Part shown: positions 15,067 through 23,585 of the stretch, piece after piece | How positions within the stretch are numbered: the stretch's first letter is position 1 | How the letters are laid out: each line of letters opens with the position of its first letter | The notes under the pieces: model-generated | The model's input: the letters and a program-made list of their open reading frames with translations, nothing else | What the model was told of the DNA's origin: nothing | Databases searched by the model: none | Position numbers and translations under genes: made by a program | Assembly (NCBI GenBank): GCA_015060735.1 | Contig: SUXX01000012.1 | Span: 1 to 43,738, forward strand | Source: Bacteroides sp. | Lineage (GTDB): Bacteria; Bacteroidota; Bacteroidia; Bacteroidales; Bacteroidaceae | Reading direction: 5' to 3' | Length of the DNA stretch: 43,738 bases

Positions 15067-17367
15067 ATGAAGAACTTTTTATTTCTTTTGTTTTTCACTG
15101 GAAGTCTCTTGAGTTGTAACATGCAACCCACTCCTTCCAAATTACAATACGTAGATACTCGAGTTGGCACGGATGCCAGTCACATGCTTACCGCCGGACG
15201 TTTCGGCAAGGGAAGTGAAGAATATGGCCAAACACTACCGGCTGTATTGGAGCCTAATGGCATGAACTTCTGGACACCACAAACTCGCGATACCGAAAAA
15301 AAGTGTATTACCCCATATTATTATCAGGATTCCTTGTTCATGGGATTCCGAAATTCGCATTGGATTGTAGGAGGATGTACCCAGGACTACGGAAGCATGA
15401 CCTTGATGCCAGCCACCGATATTAAAGATTGCCGTCCGATGAAACGAGGACTTTCCTTCAAGCATGACACAGAAATTGCTACACCAGCTTATTACTCCGT
15501 AATGTTGGATCAGGCAAATATGCAGGCCGAAATGACCGGTCGCTCGCGTAGTGCCATTTTTCGTTTGACTTACCCGGCCGATGGCCCTGCCTACCTCATC
15601 GTAAATCCTAATAGCGACGAGGGAGAAGGATATATCGAACTTGATACGCTAAAAAAGGAAATCAGAGGTTACAATCCTATACACCGCATTTATCAAGGTT
15701 GGGGAAAACCGGCAGGGTATAGCGGACACTTCATTATCCGATATAATGATGAGTTGAAAGGATTCGGTACTTATTGTCAAGATACCATTTTTGAAGGACA
15801 AACTCAAATAGGTAAGGCCAAAGGTATTGGTTTATACATTGCCTTTGAAAGACAGAATCCGGAGAAACCAATCATAGTGAAGGCTGCAAGTTCGTTTACT
15901 GGCCAAGAGGGTGCTCGTAAAAATTTGGATGCTGAAATTCCACATTGGGACTTTGAACAGACACGAAACGAGTTGACTGAAATTTGGGAAAAACATTTGG
16001 GACGTGTAGAAGCCACCAGTGTGAATGACACACTTTCTCGCAAACTCTATGGAGCCATTTACAGAGCTTCTTGTTTACCCCGTGTTATCAGTGATGTAGA
16101 TGGACGCTATCCGGCTTTCTCAAAGGGAACTCCTATCATGCAAGCTCCTGAGGGTACCCAGCACTACGATGACTTCTCCATGTGGGATACTTATAGAGCT
16201 TTACATCCGTTGCTCACCTTGCTGACTCCGACTAAGAGTGGTGAAATGATGCAATCACTGGTAGACAAGTACAAACAAGGCGGATGGTTGCCTATCTTCC
16301 CATGTTGGAATAGCTACACCGCAGCCATGATTGGCGATCATTGTACCGCAGCTATCGGCGATGCTTATATCAAGGGAGTACACAATTTCGATATTGAAAC
16401 CGCTTACGAAGGTATGCGGAAGAATGCCTTTGAAACCCCGGAGAACTATGAAGATTATGCCAATGGTATGGGACGACGTGCCTTGAAAAGCTATATGGAA
16501 TATGGATATATTCCTTTGGAAGACCCAGTGAAAGAAGCTTTCCATTCACGCGAACAATCTTCACGTACATTAGAATATGCTTTCGACGACTTCGTTTTGT
16601 CGCAAATAGCAAAAGAATTGCAAAAGACAGAAGATTATAAATTATTGGCTGCCCGTAGCCGTAATTTCAAGAATGTGATCGACCCTCAAACAGGATATGC
16701 CAATGGTAGATACCAAGATGGACGTTTTTATGAAGAAAACAAGACCGACTTCTTTGCTTTCTACATCACCGAAGGAGCACCTTGTCATTACACTTGGTAT
16801 GCTCCACAAGACCCATACGGATTGATGGAAGCCATGAACGGTAAAGATAATTATATTGCCAAACTGGATACATTATTTGAGCAACGCCTCTACTGGCATG
16901 GAAACGAGCCTTGTCATCAAGTAGCTTACATGTATAATTATGTAGGACAACCTTGGAAGACGCAGAAGTATACCCGTCACATCATGGATACAGAATATGG
17001 TGATATCCCAGGTGGATTAGCCGGGAACGACGATGCCGGGCAAATGTCAGCTTGGTACATCTTTAGTAGTCTTGGATTCTATCCAGTATGCCCGGGAAGT
17101 CCTTATTATATTATTGGTAGCCCGCGTATGGAAAAGGTTGTGCTAAACTTGGAAAACGGAAAGAAGTTTGCCATTGAAACAGAGCAAACCGGAACGGATA
17201 ACCGCTACATCCAACAAGCAACTTTGAACGGAAAGCTTTACACAAAGAACTACCTGCATCATAACGATCTAATGCAAGGTGGAACATTGCATTTAATAAT
17301 GGGTGACCAGCCGAACAAGGAATGGGGTAGTAAACCAGAAGATTGTCCACCGGCACTACTTCCCTAA
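15067..17367 (+). CDS. GH92 family glycoside hydrolase, lipoprotein
   Basis: 766 residues beginning with a lipoprotein signal (FTGSLLSC, Cys at about residue 18), so it is probably surface- or periplasm-anchored. The N-terminal beta-sandwich starts YVDTRVGTDASHM. The (alpha/alpha)6 domain holds DDFSMWDTYRALHPL (near 370) and AGNDDAGQMSAWYIFSSLGFYPVCPG (two blocks, near 655-680), both diagnostic of GH92. Known members are Ca2+-dependent exo-alpha-mannosidases cutting alpha-1,2/1,3/1,4/1,6 or phosphate-linked mannose, so an exo-acting inverting enzyme is expected. Mannose specificity is not certain: the locus otherwise points to rhamnose and uronates. First gene of a run whose gaps are 22, -4, 18, 22 and 22 bases. 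Confidence 0.92.
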   Translation: MKNFLFLLFFTGSLLSCNMQPTPSKLQYVDTRVGTDASHMLTAGRFGKGSEEYGQTLPAVLEPNGMNFWTPQTRDTEKKCITPYYYQDSLFMGFRNSHWIVGGCTQDYGSMTLMPATDIKDCRPMKRGLSFKHDTEIATPAYYSVMLDQANMQAEMTGRSRSAIFRLTYPADGPAYLIVNPNSDEGEGYIELDTLKKEIRGYNPIHRIYQGWGKPAGYSGHFIIRYNDELKGFGTYCQDTIFEGQTQIGKAKGIGLYIAFERQNPEKPIIVKAASSFTGQEGARKNLDAEIPHWDFEQTRNELTEIWEKHLGRVEATSVNDTLSRKLYGAIYRASCLPRVISDVDGRYPAFSKGTPIMQAPEGTQHYDDFSMWDTYRALHPLLTLLTPTKSGEMMQSLVDKYKQGGWLPIFPCWNSYTAAMIGDHCTAAIGDAYIKGVHNFDIETAYEGMRKNAFETPENYEDYANGMGRRALKSYMEYGYIPLEDPVKEAFHSREQSSRTLEYAFDDFVLSQIAKELQKTEDYKLLAARSRNFKNVIDPQTGYANGRYQDGRFYEENKTDFFAFYITEGAPCHYTWYAPQDPYGLMEAMNGKDNYIAKLDTLFEQRLYWHGNEPCHQVAYMYNYVGQPWKTQKYTRHIMDTEYGDIPGGLAGNDDAGQMSAWYIFSSLGFYPVCPGSPYYIIGSPRMEKVVLNLENGKKFAIETEQTGTDNRYIQQATLNGKLYTKNYLHHNDLMQGGTLHLIMGDQPNKEWGSKPEDCPPALLP

Positions 17368-17389
17368 ATATCTTTAGCCAACAAGAAAG

Positions 17390-18280
17390 ATGAAAGGTCG
17401 TATCACTTCGCTACAAAGGATGTCTATGCATGATGGTCCCGGCATAAGAACGGTTGTTTTTATGAAAGGATGCAACATGCGTTGCAAATGGTGTCATAAC
17501 CCTGAAACATGGTTGGCTAAGTCCCAAATGCAATACATCGAAGAAAAGTGCATCCATTGCCAAACTTGCTTGATAAGTTGCTCTAAGCAGGCTATCGAAG
17601 TGGTGGACGGACGTATTTCTATTGACTATAGCCGGTGTAGTGCATGCGGAACGTGTGCTGAGAACTGCCCTACGAAAGCGTTATCTATGGTAGGTGAAAC
17701 AATCAGTACAAACGAGCTTTTAGGCAGGATAGAAAAGGATATTCCTTATTTCCGTACCTCGGAAGGTGGCATAACACTTTCAGGAGGAGAGCCACTTCAA
17801 CAAAAAGAGTTTGTCAAAGAATTTATGAAGCTTTGTCGGGAAAAGGAAATCCATATAGCTATCGAAACAAATCTGTCGGCTTCGTGGGAGACCATCGAAG
17901 AACTGCTCCCTTTGGTAAATCTATGGATGTGTGATCTCAAACTATACGATACAGACAAGCATCAGCATTGGACTGGAATTGGGAATGAATCCATTCTTCA
18001 AAATATCAGGAAAATGGGAGAAAGGAAGATTCCTATGATCGTTCGTACACCTGTCATTCCACGAGTGAACGATACCGAAGAAGAAATAGAAAAGATTTGC
18101 CGGTTTTTGGCTCCTTTTGCCGATTCCATTTCTTACGAACTGTTGGGCTTTCATACTTTAGGTTTTCAGAAATACGAATCATTGGGCATGCCTAACGAGT
18201 TGAAGGAAGAAGAAGGCTTGTCTAAAGAACGATTAAATGCATTAAAACAAATTCTCATTAAATACCATTTTATATCATGA
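17390..18280 (+). CDS. Glycyl-radical-enzyme activating protein (radical SAM)
   Basis: 296 residues. The radical SAM motif CNMRCKWC (Cys28, Cys32, Cys35) binds the [4Fe-4S] cluster that cleaves S-adenosylmethionine. A ferredoxin-like insert follows with two CxxCxxCxxxC sets (Cys54/57/60/64 and Cys83/86/89/93) for two extra clusters, as in activases of glycerol dehydratase and choline lyase rather than of pyruvate formate-lyase. TLSGGEPL (about 126) is the GGE motif. It installs the glycyl radical on its partner under anaerobic conditions. The stop overlaps the start of the partner gene (ATGA), implying coupled translation. Cytoplasmic. Confidence 0.93.
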   Translation: MKGRITSLQRMSMHDGPGIRTVVFMKGCNMRCKWCHNPETWLAKSQMQYIEEKCIHCQTCLISCSKQAIEVVDGRISIDYSRCSACGTCAENCPTKALSMVGETISTNELLGRIEKDIPYFRTSEGGITLSGGEPLQQKEFVKEFMKLCREKEIHIAIETNLSASWETIEELLPLVNLWMCDLKLYDTDKHQHWTGIGNESILQNIRKMGERKIPMIVRTPVIPRVNDTEEEIEKICRFLAPFADSISYELLGFHTLGFQKYESLGMPNELKEEEGLSKERLNALKQILIKYHFIS

Positions 18281-20415
18281 ACCAATTATTGGAAGACAAA
18301 ATCAAAGCCCTACGTTCTAAAAAGATAGAACAAACCAAAGAAAAAATTAGGGTAGAAGGCATTCTGGATGAAGATGACTATGGACGTGTAGTTCCTCCTG
18401 CCAACTCTTGGAATATTATCCCGAACCACGAAGACGGCTCGTTCTATGGCTTTGATGCATGGACAGAAAACTTCTGTAACCTGATGGAAGTACATCCGGT
18501 CTATGTAGACACCAACGATGCTTTTGCCGGACGATGGATGTATTTTATGTCGAAGATGAAGAAGAACAAATGGAATCCTGCATACCCTTATGATGATTTG
18601 AAACCAAACATCGAAAAGTACAACATCATCTGTGGTATCGGTGAAGATGCTCACTTCGCCCCTGACTTCCAAATTGGTTTGACATTGGGATGGGATGGCT
18701 TGATTCAGAAGATAGAAAGATACAAGCAAATCAATAACACCCCGGAGCAGTTACATTTCTATGACCTGCACATTCGAGGCATTCAGGCCGTTCAAGGTTG
18801 GATACAAAGACACATCGACAAGATGGAAGAAATGCACGCATCCGAAGAAGATGAAGCTACCAGACAACATCTGAAAGAAATGATCGAAACCAACCTGTGG
18901 GTAAAGAATCATCCTCCAAGAACCTTACGCGAAGCTTGTCAATGGATTATCTGGTATCATTTGGCATCACGCACCTACAATAGAGATGGAGCAGGTGGAC
19001 AGATTGATGCTTTGCTTCAACCCTACTATGAAAAAGACATGGCTGAAGGAAGAATTACTGACGAAATTGCCGTTTACTACTTGGCTTGTTTCCTCATCAA
19101 CGACCCAATTTATTGGCAATTGGGAGGACCTGATAAAGATGGGAACGACCAAACTTCACGCATTTCTTTCTTGATTCTCGAAGCAGCAGACAAAATCAAT
19201 ACTTCTTTAAACCTAACCGTCAGAGTATACGATGGGTTGAATAAGGATTTACTTCGCAAGTCGGTGGAATATTTGATCAAGAACAAGAACGGCTGGCCAC
19301 GTTTCTCTGGCGACAAGGCTTTGGTTAGTGGATTTATGAAGAACGGTTATAGTGCCGAACTAGCCCGTCAACGTATAGCTGTAGGATGTAACTGGATGTC
19401 CTTACCGGGATTGGAATATACCCTGAACGACTTGGTCAAGGTAAACATTGCCAAAGTGTTCGAAGTGGCTTATCAAGAAATGCTTCAGCAAGAGACCTAT
19501 TCCACAAGCTTGTTGTGGGAAATCTTTAACAAGCACTTGGCTATTGCCGTACAAACAGCAGGCGATGGTATAAGACATCATCTGAAATACCAAAAATACA
19601 ACGAGCCGGAACTCATTCTGAACTTGTTAAGCCATGGCCCGATAGAAAAAGGTTGCGACGTATCCGATGGTGGTGCCACTTACTACAACTTGTCCATCGA
19701 TGGTGCCGGTCTTGCCATTGCTGCCGATTCATTTGCGGCATTGGAGCAACGTATCGAGAAGGAAAAGAAATTATCTTGGGAAACAGTAATCGATGCGGTC
19801 GCATCCAACTATACATGCGAAGGCGGAGAAATCGTTCGCCATGTCTTAAAGAACAGTGAGCACTATGGAACCGAAGGCTCAATTGGAGAAAAATGGGCCA
19901 TGCAGATTCGCGATTTGTTCGTTGATCTCGTCAAGGGACAATCAGCAGGTAATTACCTGTTCATCCCCGGATTCTTCTCATGGGCCAACACCATTGAATT
20001 CGGTGAAAAGGTACAGGCTACCCCGAATGGTAGAAAAGCAGGCGAACCTATCGCACACGGAGCCAATCCGGTTCCCGGATTTGCAACAGATGGTGCCTCG
20101 CTTGCATTGGCTTCCTCCATTGCCAAAATTCAACCAGGATATGGCAATACAGCTCCGATGCAGTGGGAACTCGACCCGACCTTTGCCAAGGAAAACCATA
20201 TCGAAATTATCGAAGCCATAATCAAGACTCACGTCGAATTGGGAGGAACCTTGATTAATGTAAACATCATGGACAAGGAGACCGTACTGGCCGCTCATAA
20301 GAACCCGGCAGCCTATCCCGAACTTGTGGTCAGAGTAACCGGTTTTACCGCTTATTTCTCGATGTTGTCTCCTAAATTCAGACAATTGGTAGTAGACAGA
20401 CTTTTGGAAAACTAA
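18277..20415 (+). CDS. Glycyl radical enzyme of unassigned substrate
   Basis: 712 residues, shorter than pyruvate formate-lyase (about 760) and glycerol dehydratase (about 790). The C-terminal radical loop VRVTGFTAYFSMLSP is intact, with the radical glycine at residue 689. The thiyl cysteine is Cys371 in IAVGCNWMSLPG. Most dehydratase/lyase relatives read GCVEP here, with Glu as the acid-base residue; this enzyme has Trp at the Glu position. In the next segment ..YTLNDLVKVN.. the Asp of the relatives' WHDAAFFN is kept and the His is Asn. So it is not a standard propanediol, glycerol, choline or hydroxyproline enzyme, and lacks the Cys-Cys of pyruvate formate-lyase. No microcompartment genes are present. 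Its place between GH92 genes suggests a sugar-derived substrate; the reaction is unknown. Confidence 0.9.
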   Translation: MNQLLEDKIKALRSKKIEQTKEKIRVEGILDEDDYGRVVPPANSWNIIPNHEDGSFYGFDAWTENFCNLMEVHPVYVDTNDAFAGRWMYFMSKMKKNKWNPAYPYDDLKPNIEKYNIICGIGEDAHFAPDFQIGLTLGWDGLIQKIERYKQINNTPEQLHFYDLHIRGIQAVQGWIQRHIDKMEEMHASEEDEATRQHLKEMIETNLWVKNHPPRTLREACQWIIWYHLASRTYNRDGAGGQIDALLQPYYEKDMAEGRITDEIAVYYLACFLINDPIYWQLGGPDKDGNDQTSRISFLILEAADKINTSLNLTVRVYDGLNKDLLRKSVEYLIKNKNGWPRFSGDKALVSGFMKNGYSAELARQRIAVGCNWMSLPGLEYTLNDLVKVNIAKVFEVAYQEMLQQETYSTSLLWEIFNKHLAIAVQTAGDGIRHHLKYQKYNEPELILNLLSHGPIEKGCDVSDGGATYYNLSIDGAGLAIAADSFAALEQRIEKEKKLSWETVIDAVASNYTCEGGEIVRHVLKNSEHYGTEGSIGEKWAMQIRDLFVDLVKGQSAGNYLFIPGFFSWANTIEFGEKVQATPNGRKAGEPIAHGANPVPGFATDGASLALASSIAKIQPGYGNTAPMQWELDPTFAKENHIEIIEAIIKTHVELGGTLINVNIMDKETVLAAHKNPAAYPELVVRVTGFTAYFSMLSPKFRQLVVDRLLEN

Positions 20416-20433
20416 TAATACCTATCTGTAAAT

Positions 20434-20853
20434 ATGAATCTTATCGAAATATACAAGCACGAAAAAGAAGGCTACGATCCTTCTTTCATCAGCGACGGAT
20501 GGCAAGTAGCTTTCCTGAATTATGCCGAAGCCGAAACCTTGGAGTGTATCGAGAAGTTAGACATACACTATCTGACCGACGAGGTTTTTGTACTCTTGAA
20601 TGGCACTGCCGTATTGATTGCAGCCGACATTCAAGACAACCAAATCAGTTACGATCTAATCAACATGCAACCGGGTATTATCTACAACATCCCGAAAAAC
20701 ACTTGGCATAAGATAGCCATGTACGAAGGAAGCAAGGTGTGTATTGTGGAGAAAACAAACACTCACCTCGGCGATTTCGAATTCTACAATTTGTCAGAAG
20801 AGCAAAAAGCAGACCTACGTCGTGCTGTTAACCAACTAATCACAGAAAAATAA
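20434..20853 (+). CDS. Small cupin protein linked to the glycyl radical enzyme
   Basis: 139 residues forming one cupin barrel. The first cupin motif is DIHYLTDEVFVLLNG (His45, Glu50, then six residues to Gly57) and the second is IPKNTWHKI (His92). Metal ligands are therefore probably His45, Glu50 and His92, with Asp43 in the place of the other usual His. There is no signal peptide, so it is cytoplasmic, in the same compartment as the radical enzyme 18 bases upstream. Likely roles by family are sugar isomerase/epimerase, dehydratase or small-molecule binding. A direct metabolic link with the radical enzyme is inferred from gene order. Confidence 0.8.
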   Translation: MNLIEIYKHEKEGYDPSFISDGWQVAFLNYAEAETLECIEKLDIHYLTDEVFVLLNGTAVLIAADIQDNQISYDLINMQPGIIYNIPKNTWHKIAMYEGSKVCIVEKTNTHLGDFEFYNLSEEQKADLRRAVNQLITEK

Positions 20854-20875
20854 TCACTTACAAATATCCCAACCT

Positions 20876-23563
20876 ATGAAGAAATTATTCCAATCAAGTC
20901 TTTTGATTCTATCGGTACTTTGCTTCATCTCCTGTTCTGAGAAAGGAACACAGAATGCTGATGGACAGCGAGCATTTGCCGATTACGTAGACACCCGTTA
21001 CGGAGCCGAAGCCTGGAAGGGTAAATCAACCCTCAGTACTCCCGAAGAGCCCAAAGGCTTTGTATATCCGGGGGTAGGGCATACCAATCCGATGATGCAA
21101 CTCACTCCTCAGACGGTAAAGACCGACAGACCCTATTATTCTTCGGACCCTTTGCTTCAAGGTTTCCGCGCCAGCCACTACCCTAACGGTACCGCCATGT
21201 CCGAATATGGAGCCATTACCATCATGCCTTTGGTAGGTGAGCTGAATGCCCGTCCGCACGAACGTGCCTCCGACTATTCGCACGACAAGGAAATAGCTAA
21301 GCCTTATTATTATTCGGTGATGTTGGAAGACTACAACATCCAGACCGAATTGACAGGTGTATCGAAAGCCGGCATCTTGCGATTTACTTTCCCGGCTTCC
21401 GAGCAAGCACATATCGTAATTGACAATCCTCGTAGTGAATTCGAGAACTTCTTCCGTGTAATTCCGGAAAGAAACGAAATCGAAGGTTATATTACAAACG
21501 CCGGACGTGTGGGTAATCAAGGATACACCGGACGTGAATTTGCCAGCTACTTCGTGGCTCGTTTCGACAAGCCATTCGAAGTGTATGGTGTGACTCCCGA
21601 ACCAGAATATGGTCCTAACCCTATTCTGTTTCCTGAAGGCTTGAAAGGCGAATATTTTGCTAACAATCGCTGGGAAGGTACTCCAGTGGTTACTCGAGTG
21701 GACGAAGATGTGAACTTCTATTGGGAAGGAGAACCGGCCAAGGGTGTTCCTGCCGACCGATTCTCGGTGAGATACACCGGTAAATTTAAAGCTAGAGCTA
21801 CCGGCAAACACATCTTCTATGCTATTACTGATGATTATGTCCGTCTGCACATCAACGGGAAGACCGTTATCGATTCGAAGAAGACTCGCAGAGTGATGCC
21901 TGACCTCTACTCTATTCAGCTAAAAGCCGGTGATGAACTCGATGTCCAAATGGAGTATGCAGAGAACACTCGCGACGCTACCATGCACCTAGGTGTACTT
22001 GAACCCGAGACACGTACCGCTGAAAAATTGGCTAAGATGGCTCAGAAAGGCTCCGAAGCCTCAGGTGTGTACATCTCGTTCAAGACCAAGGAGAACGAAC
22101 AAGTTAACATGAAGGTCGGTACCTCATTTATCCACTTCAACCAAGCACGAGCCAATCTGGATGCAGAAATCGGTTCAAAGAACTTTGATCAGATCGCTGC
22201 ACTTGGCAAAGAAACTTGGAATAAGGCCATCGGTAAAATCCAAATAGAAAGTACCGAACGTAACAAGGAAATTTTCTACACCGCCATGCAACGTGTGCAA
22301 CTCACACCGCGTCAGTTTACCGAAGACGGTTACCATTATAGTGCCTTCAACGGGAGAGTGATGCCGGGTATCATGTACACCGATTTCTCGCTTTGGGATA
22401 CTTTCCGTGCCTTGCACCCATTGCTTATCTTCCTCGATCCAGATAAGGTGAACGACATGATTGAAGCTTTGCTCAATTCCTACGACGAAGGTGGCTGGAT
22501 TCCCAAATGGCCTAGTCCGGGCTATTCTAACATCATGCACGGTACCCATGGTGACGCCGTGATTGCCGATGCATACGTCAAAGGTGTCCGTGGTTACGAT
22601 CACGAAAAGGCTCTCGAAGCCATGATGAAGAACGCCACTCAACCGGGAACCGGACACTACATTGCTCGTCTGGGTATTCAGGATTTCATCAAGTTGGGAT
22701 ATGTTCCAACCGACAAATGGGGTGAATCTGTTATCCGTACTTTGGAGTTCTCATACGATGACTTCTGTATTGCTCAGATGGCCAAATTAATGGGCAAGGA
22801 AGACATTTATAACGATCTGATGAAGCGTTCAATGAACTACATCAACGTGCTCGATCCTGAAACCAAGTTTATCCGCGGACGCAACAGCGATGGTACTTGG
22901 CGAGACAAGAAAGACCAAGCCATTAGCTCATGGGCACGCGGTACAGAAAGAGACCGTGATACTTATTATCGTAACATCACTTATTTCGTACCTCACGATG
23001 TACAAGGTTTGGCCAACTTCATGGGAGGCAATAAACAATTGGAAGAACATTTGGACTATTTCTTTGCTAACGAGTACTACTATGTAGGCGATGAATTCTC
23101 CATGCATTCACCTTATTTGTACAACTACATCGGTGCTGCCTGGAAAACTCAAAAGCTCATCCGCGAACTGCTTACCGACAACTTCACCAACGAATTCGGC
23201 GGTTTGCCGGGTAACGAAGACTGTGGTCAGCTTTCAGCTTGGTACATCTTTGGTGCCATGGGATTCTATCCTACCTGTCCAAGTGTGCCTACTTATCAGA
23301 TTGGTAGTCCGATGTTCGATAAGGTGACAATGTCTTTGCCTAATGGTAAAACATTCCAGGTAATCGCTAATAACAACAAACCTGAAAATGTATACATCCA
23401 GTCGGCTACTTTGAACGGAAAACCATACACCAAGTCATGGATTCACCACGACGACATCATGAATGGCGGTAACATTACATTCGAAATGGGCCCTAAGCCT
23501 AATAAAGAATGGGGATGCAAACCGGAAGATATCCATCCTTCCATTAGCAAACCAATCAACTAA
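20876..23563 (+). CDS. GH92 family glycoside hydrolase with inserted PA14 domain, lipoprotein
   Basis: 895 residues, lipoprotein signal SVLCFISC. GH92 landmarks: YVDTRYGAEAW at the mature N-terminus, TDFSLWDTFRALHPL (near 505) and GNEDCGQLSAWYIFGAMGFYP (near 785). Residues about 254-374 form a PA14 domain (LKGEYFANNRWEGTP, ARATGKHIFYAITDDYVRLHINGKTV, then LKAGDELDVQMEY). PA14 is a beta-barrel often used for carbohydrate binding. It is inserted inside the GH92 N-terminal beta-sandwich, at a point where the paralog at 15067 has only a short loop. The two GH92 genes flank the glycyl radical module and may cut successive or different linkages of one glycan. Confidence 0.92.
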   Translation: MKKLFQSSLLILSVLCFISCSEKGTQNADGQRAFADYVDTRYGAEAWKGKSTLSTPEEPKGFVYPGVGHTNPMMQLTPQTVKTDRPYYSSDPLLQGFRASHYPNGTAMSEYGAITIMPLVGELNARPHERASDYSHDKEIAKPYYYSVMLEDYNIQTELTGVSKAGILRFTFPASEQAHIVIDNPRSEFENFFRVIPERNEIEGYITNAGRVGNQGYTGREFASYFVARFDKPFEVYGVTPEPEYGPNPILFPEGLKGEYFANNRWEGTPVVTRVDEDVNFYWEGEPAKGVPADRFSVRYTGKFKARATGKHIFYAITDDYVRLHINGKTVIDSKKTRRVMPDLYSIQLKAGDELDVQMEYAENTRDATMHLGVLEPETRTAEKLAKMAQKGSEASGVYISFKTKENEQVNMKVGTSFIHFNQARANLDAEIGSKNFDQIAALGKETWNKAIGKIQIESTERNKEIFYTAMQRVQLTPRQFTEDGYHYSAFNGRVMPGIMYTDFSLWDTFRALHPLLIFLDPDKVNDMIEALLNSYDEGGWIPKWPSPGYSNIMHGTHGDAVIADAYVKGVRGYDHEKALEAMMKNATQPGTGHYIARLGIQDFIKLGYVPTDKWGESVIRTLEFSYDDFCIAQMAKLMGKEDIYNDLMKRSMNYINVLDPETKFIRGRNSDGTWRDKKDQAISSWARGTERDRDTYYRNITYFVPHDVQGLANFMGGNKQLEEHLDYFFANEYYYVGDEFSMHSPYLYNYIGAAWKTQKLIRELLTDNFTNEFGGLPGNEDCGQLSAWYIFGAMGFYPTCPSVPTYQIGSPMFDKVTMSLPNGKTFQVIANNNKPENVYIQSATLNGKPYTKSWIHHDDIMNGGNITFEMGPKPNKEWGCKPEDIHPSISKPIN

Positions 23564-23585
23564 TCATTTTATATATTAAATAATT

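Noticed and set aside
18277-20415. Assignment of the glycyl radical enzyme as pyruvate formate-lyase
   Set aside because: It lacks the Cys-Cys pair, is shorter, and its activase has the two-cluster insert typical of other glycyl radical activases.
21026-21850. Minus-strand ORF of 274 codons
   Set aside because: Shadow of the GH92/PA14 gene, with no domain and no promoter.
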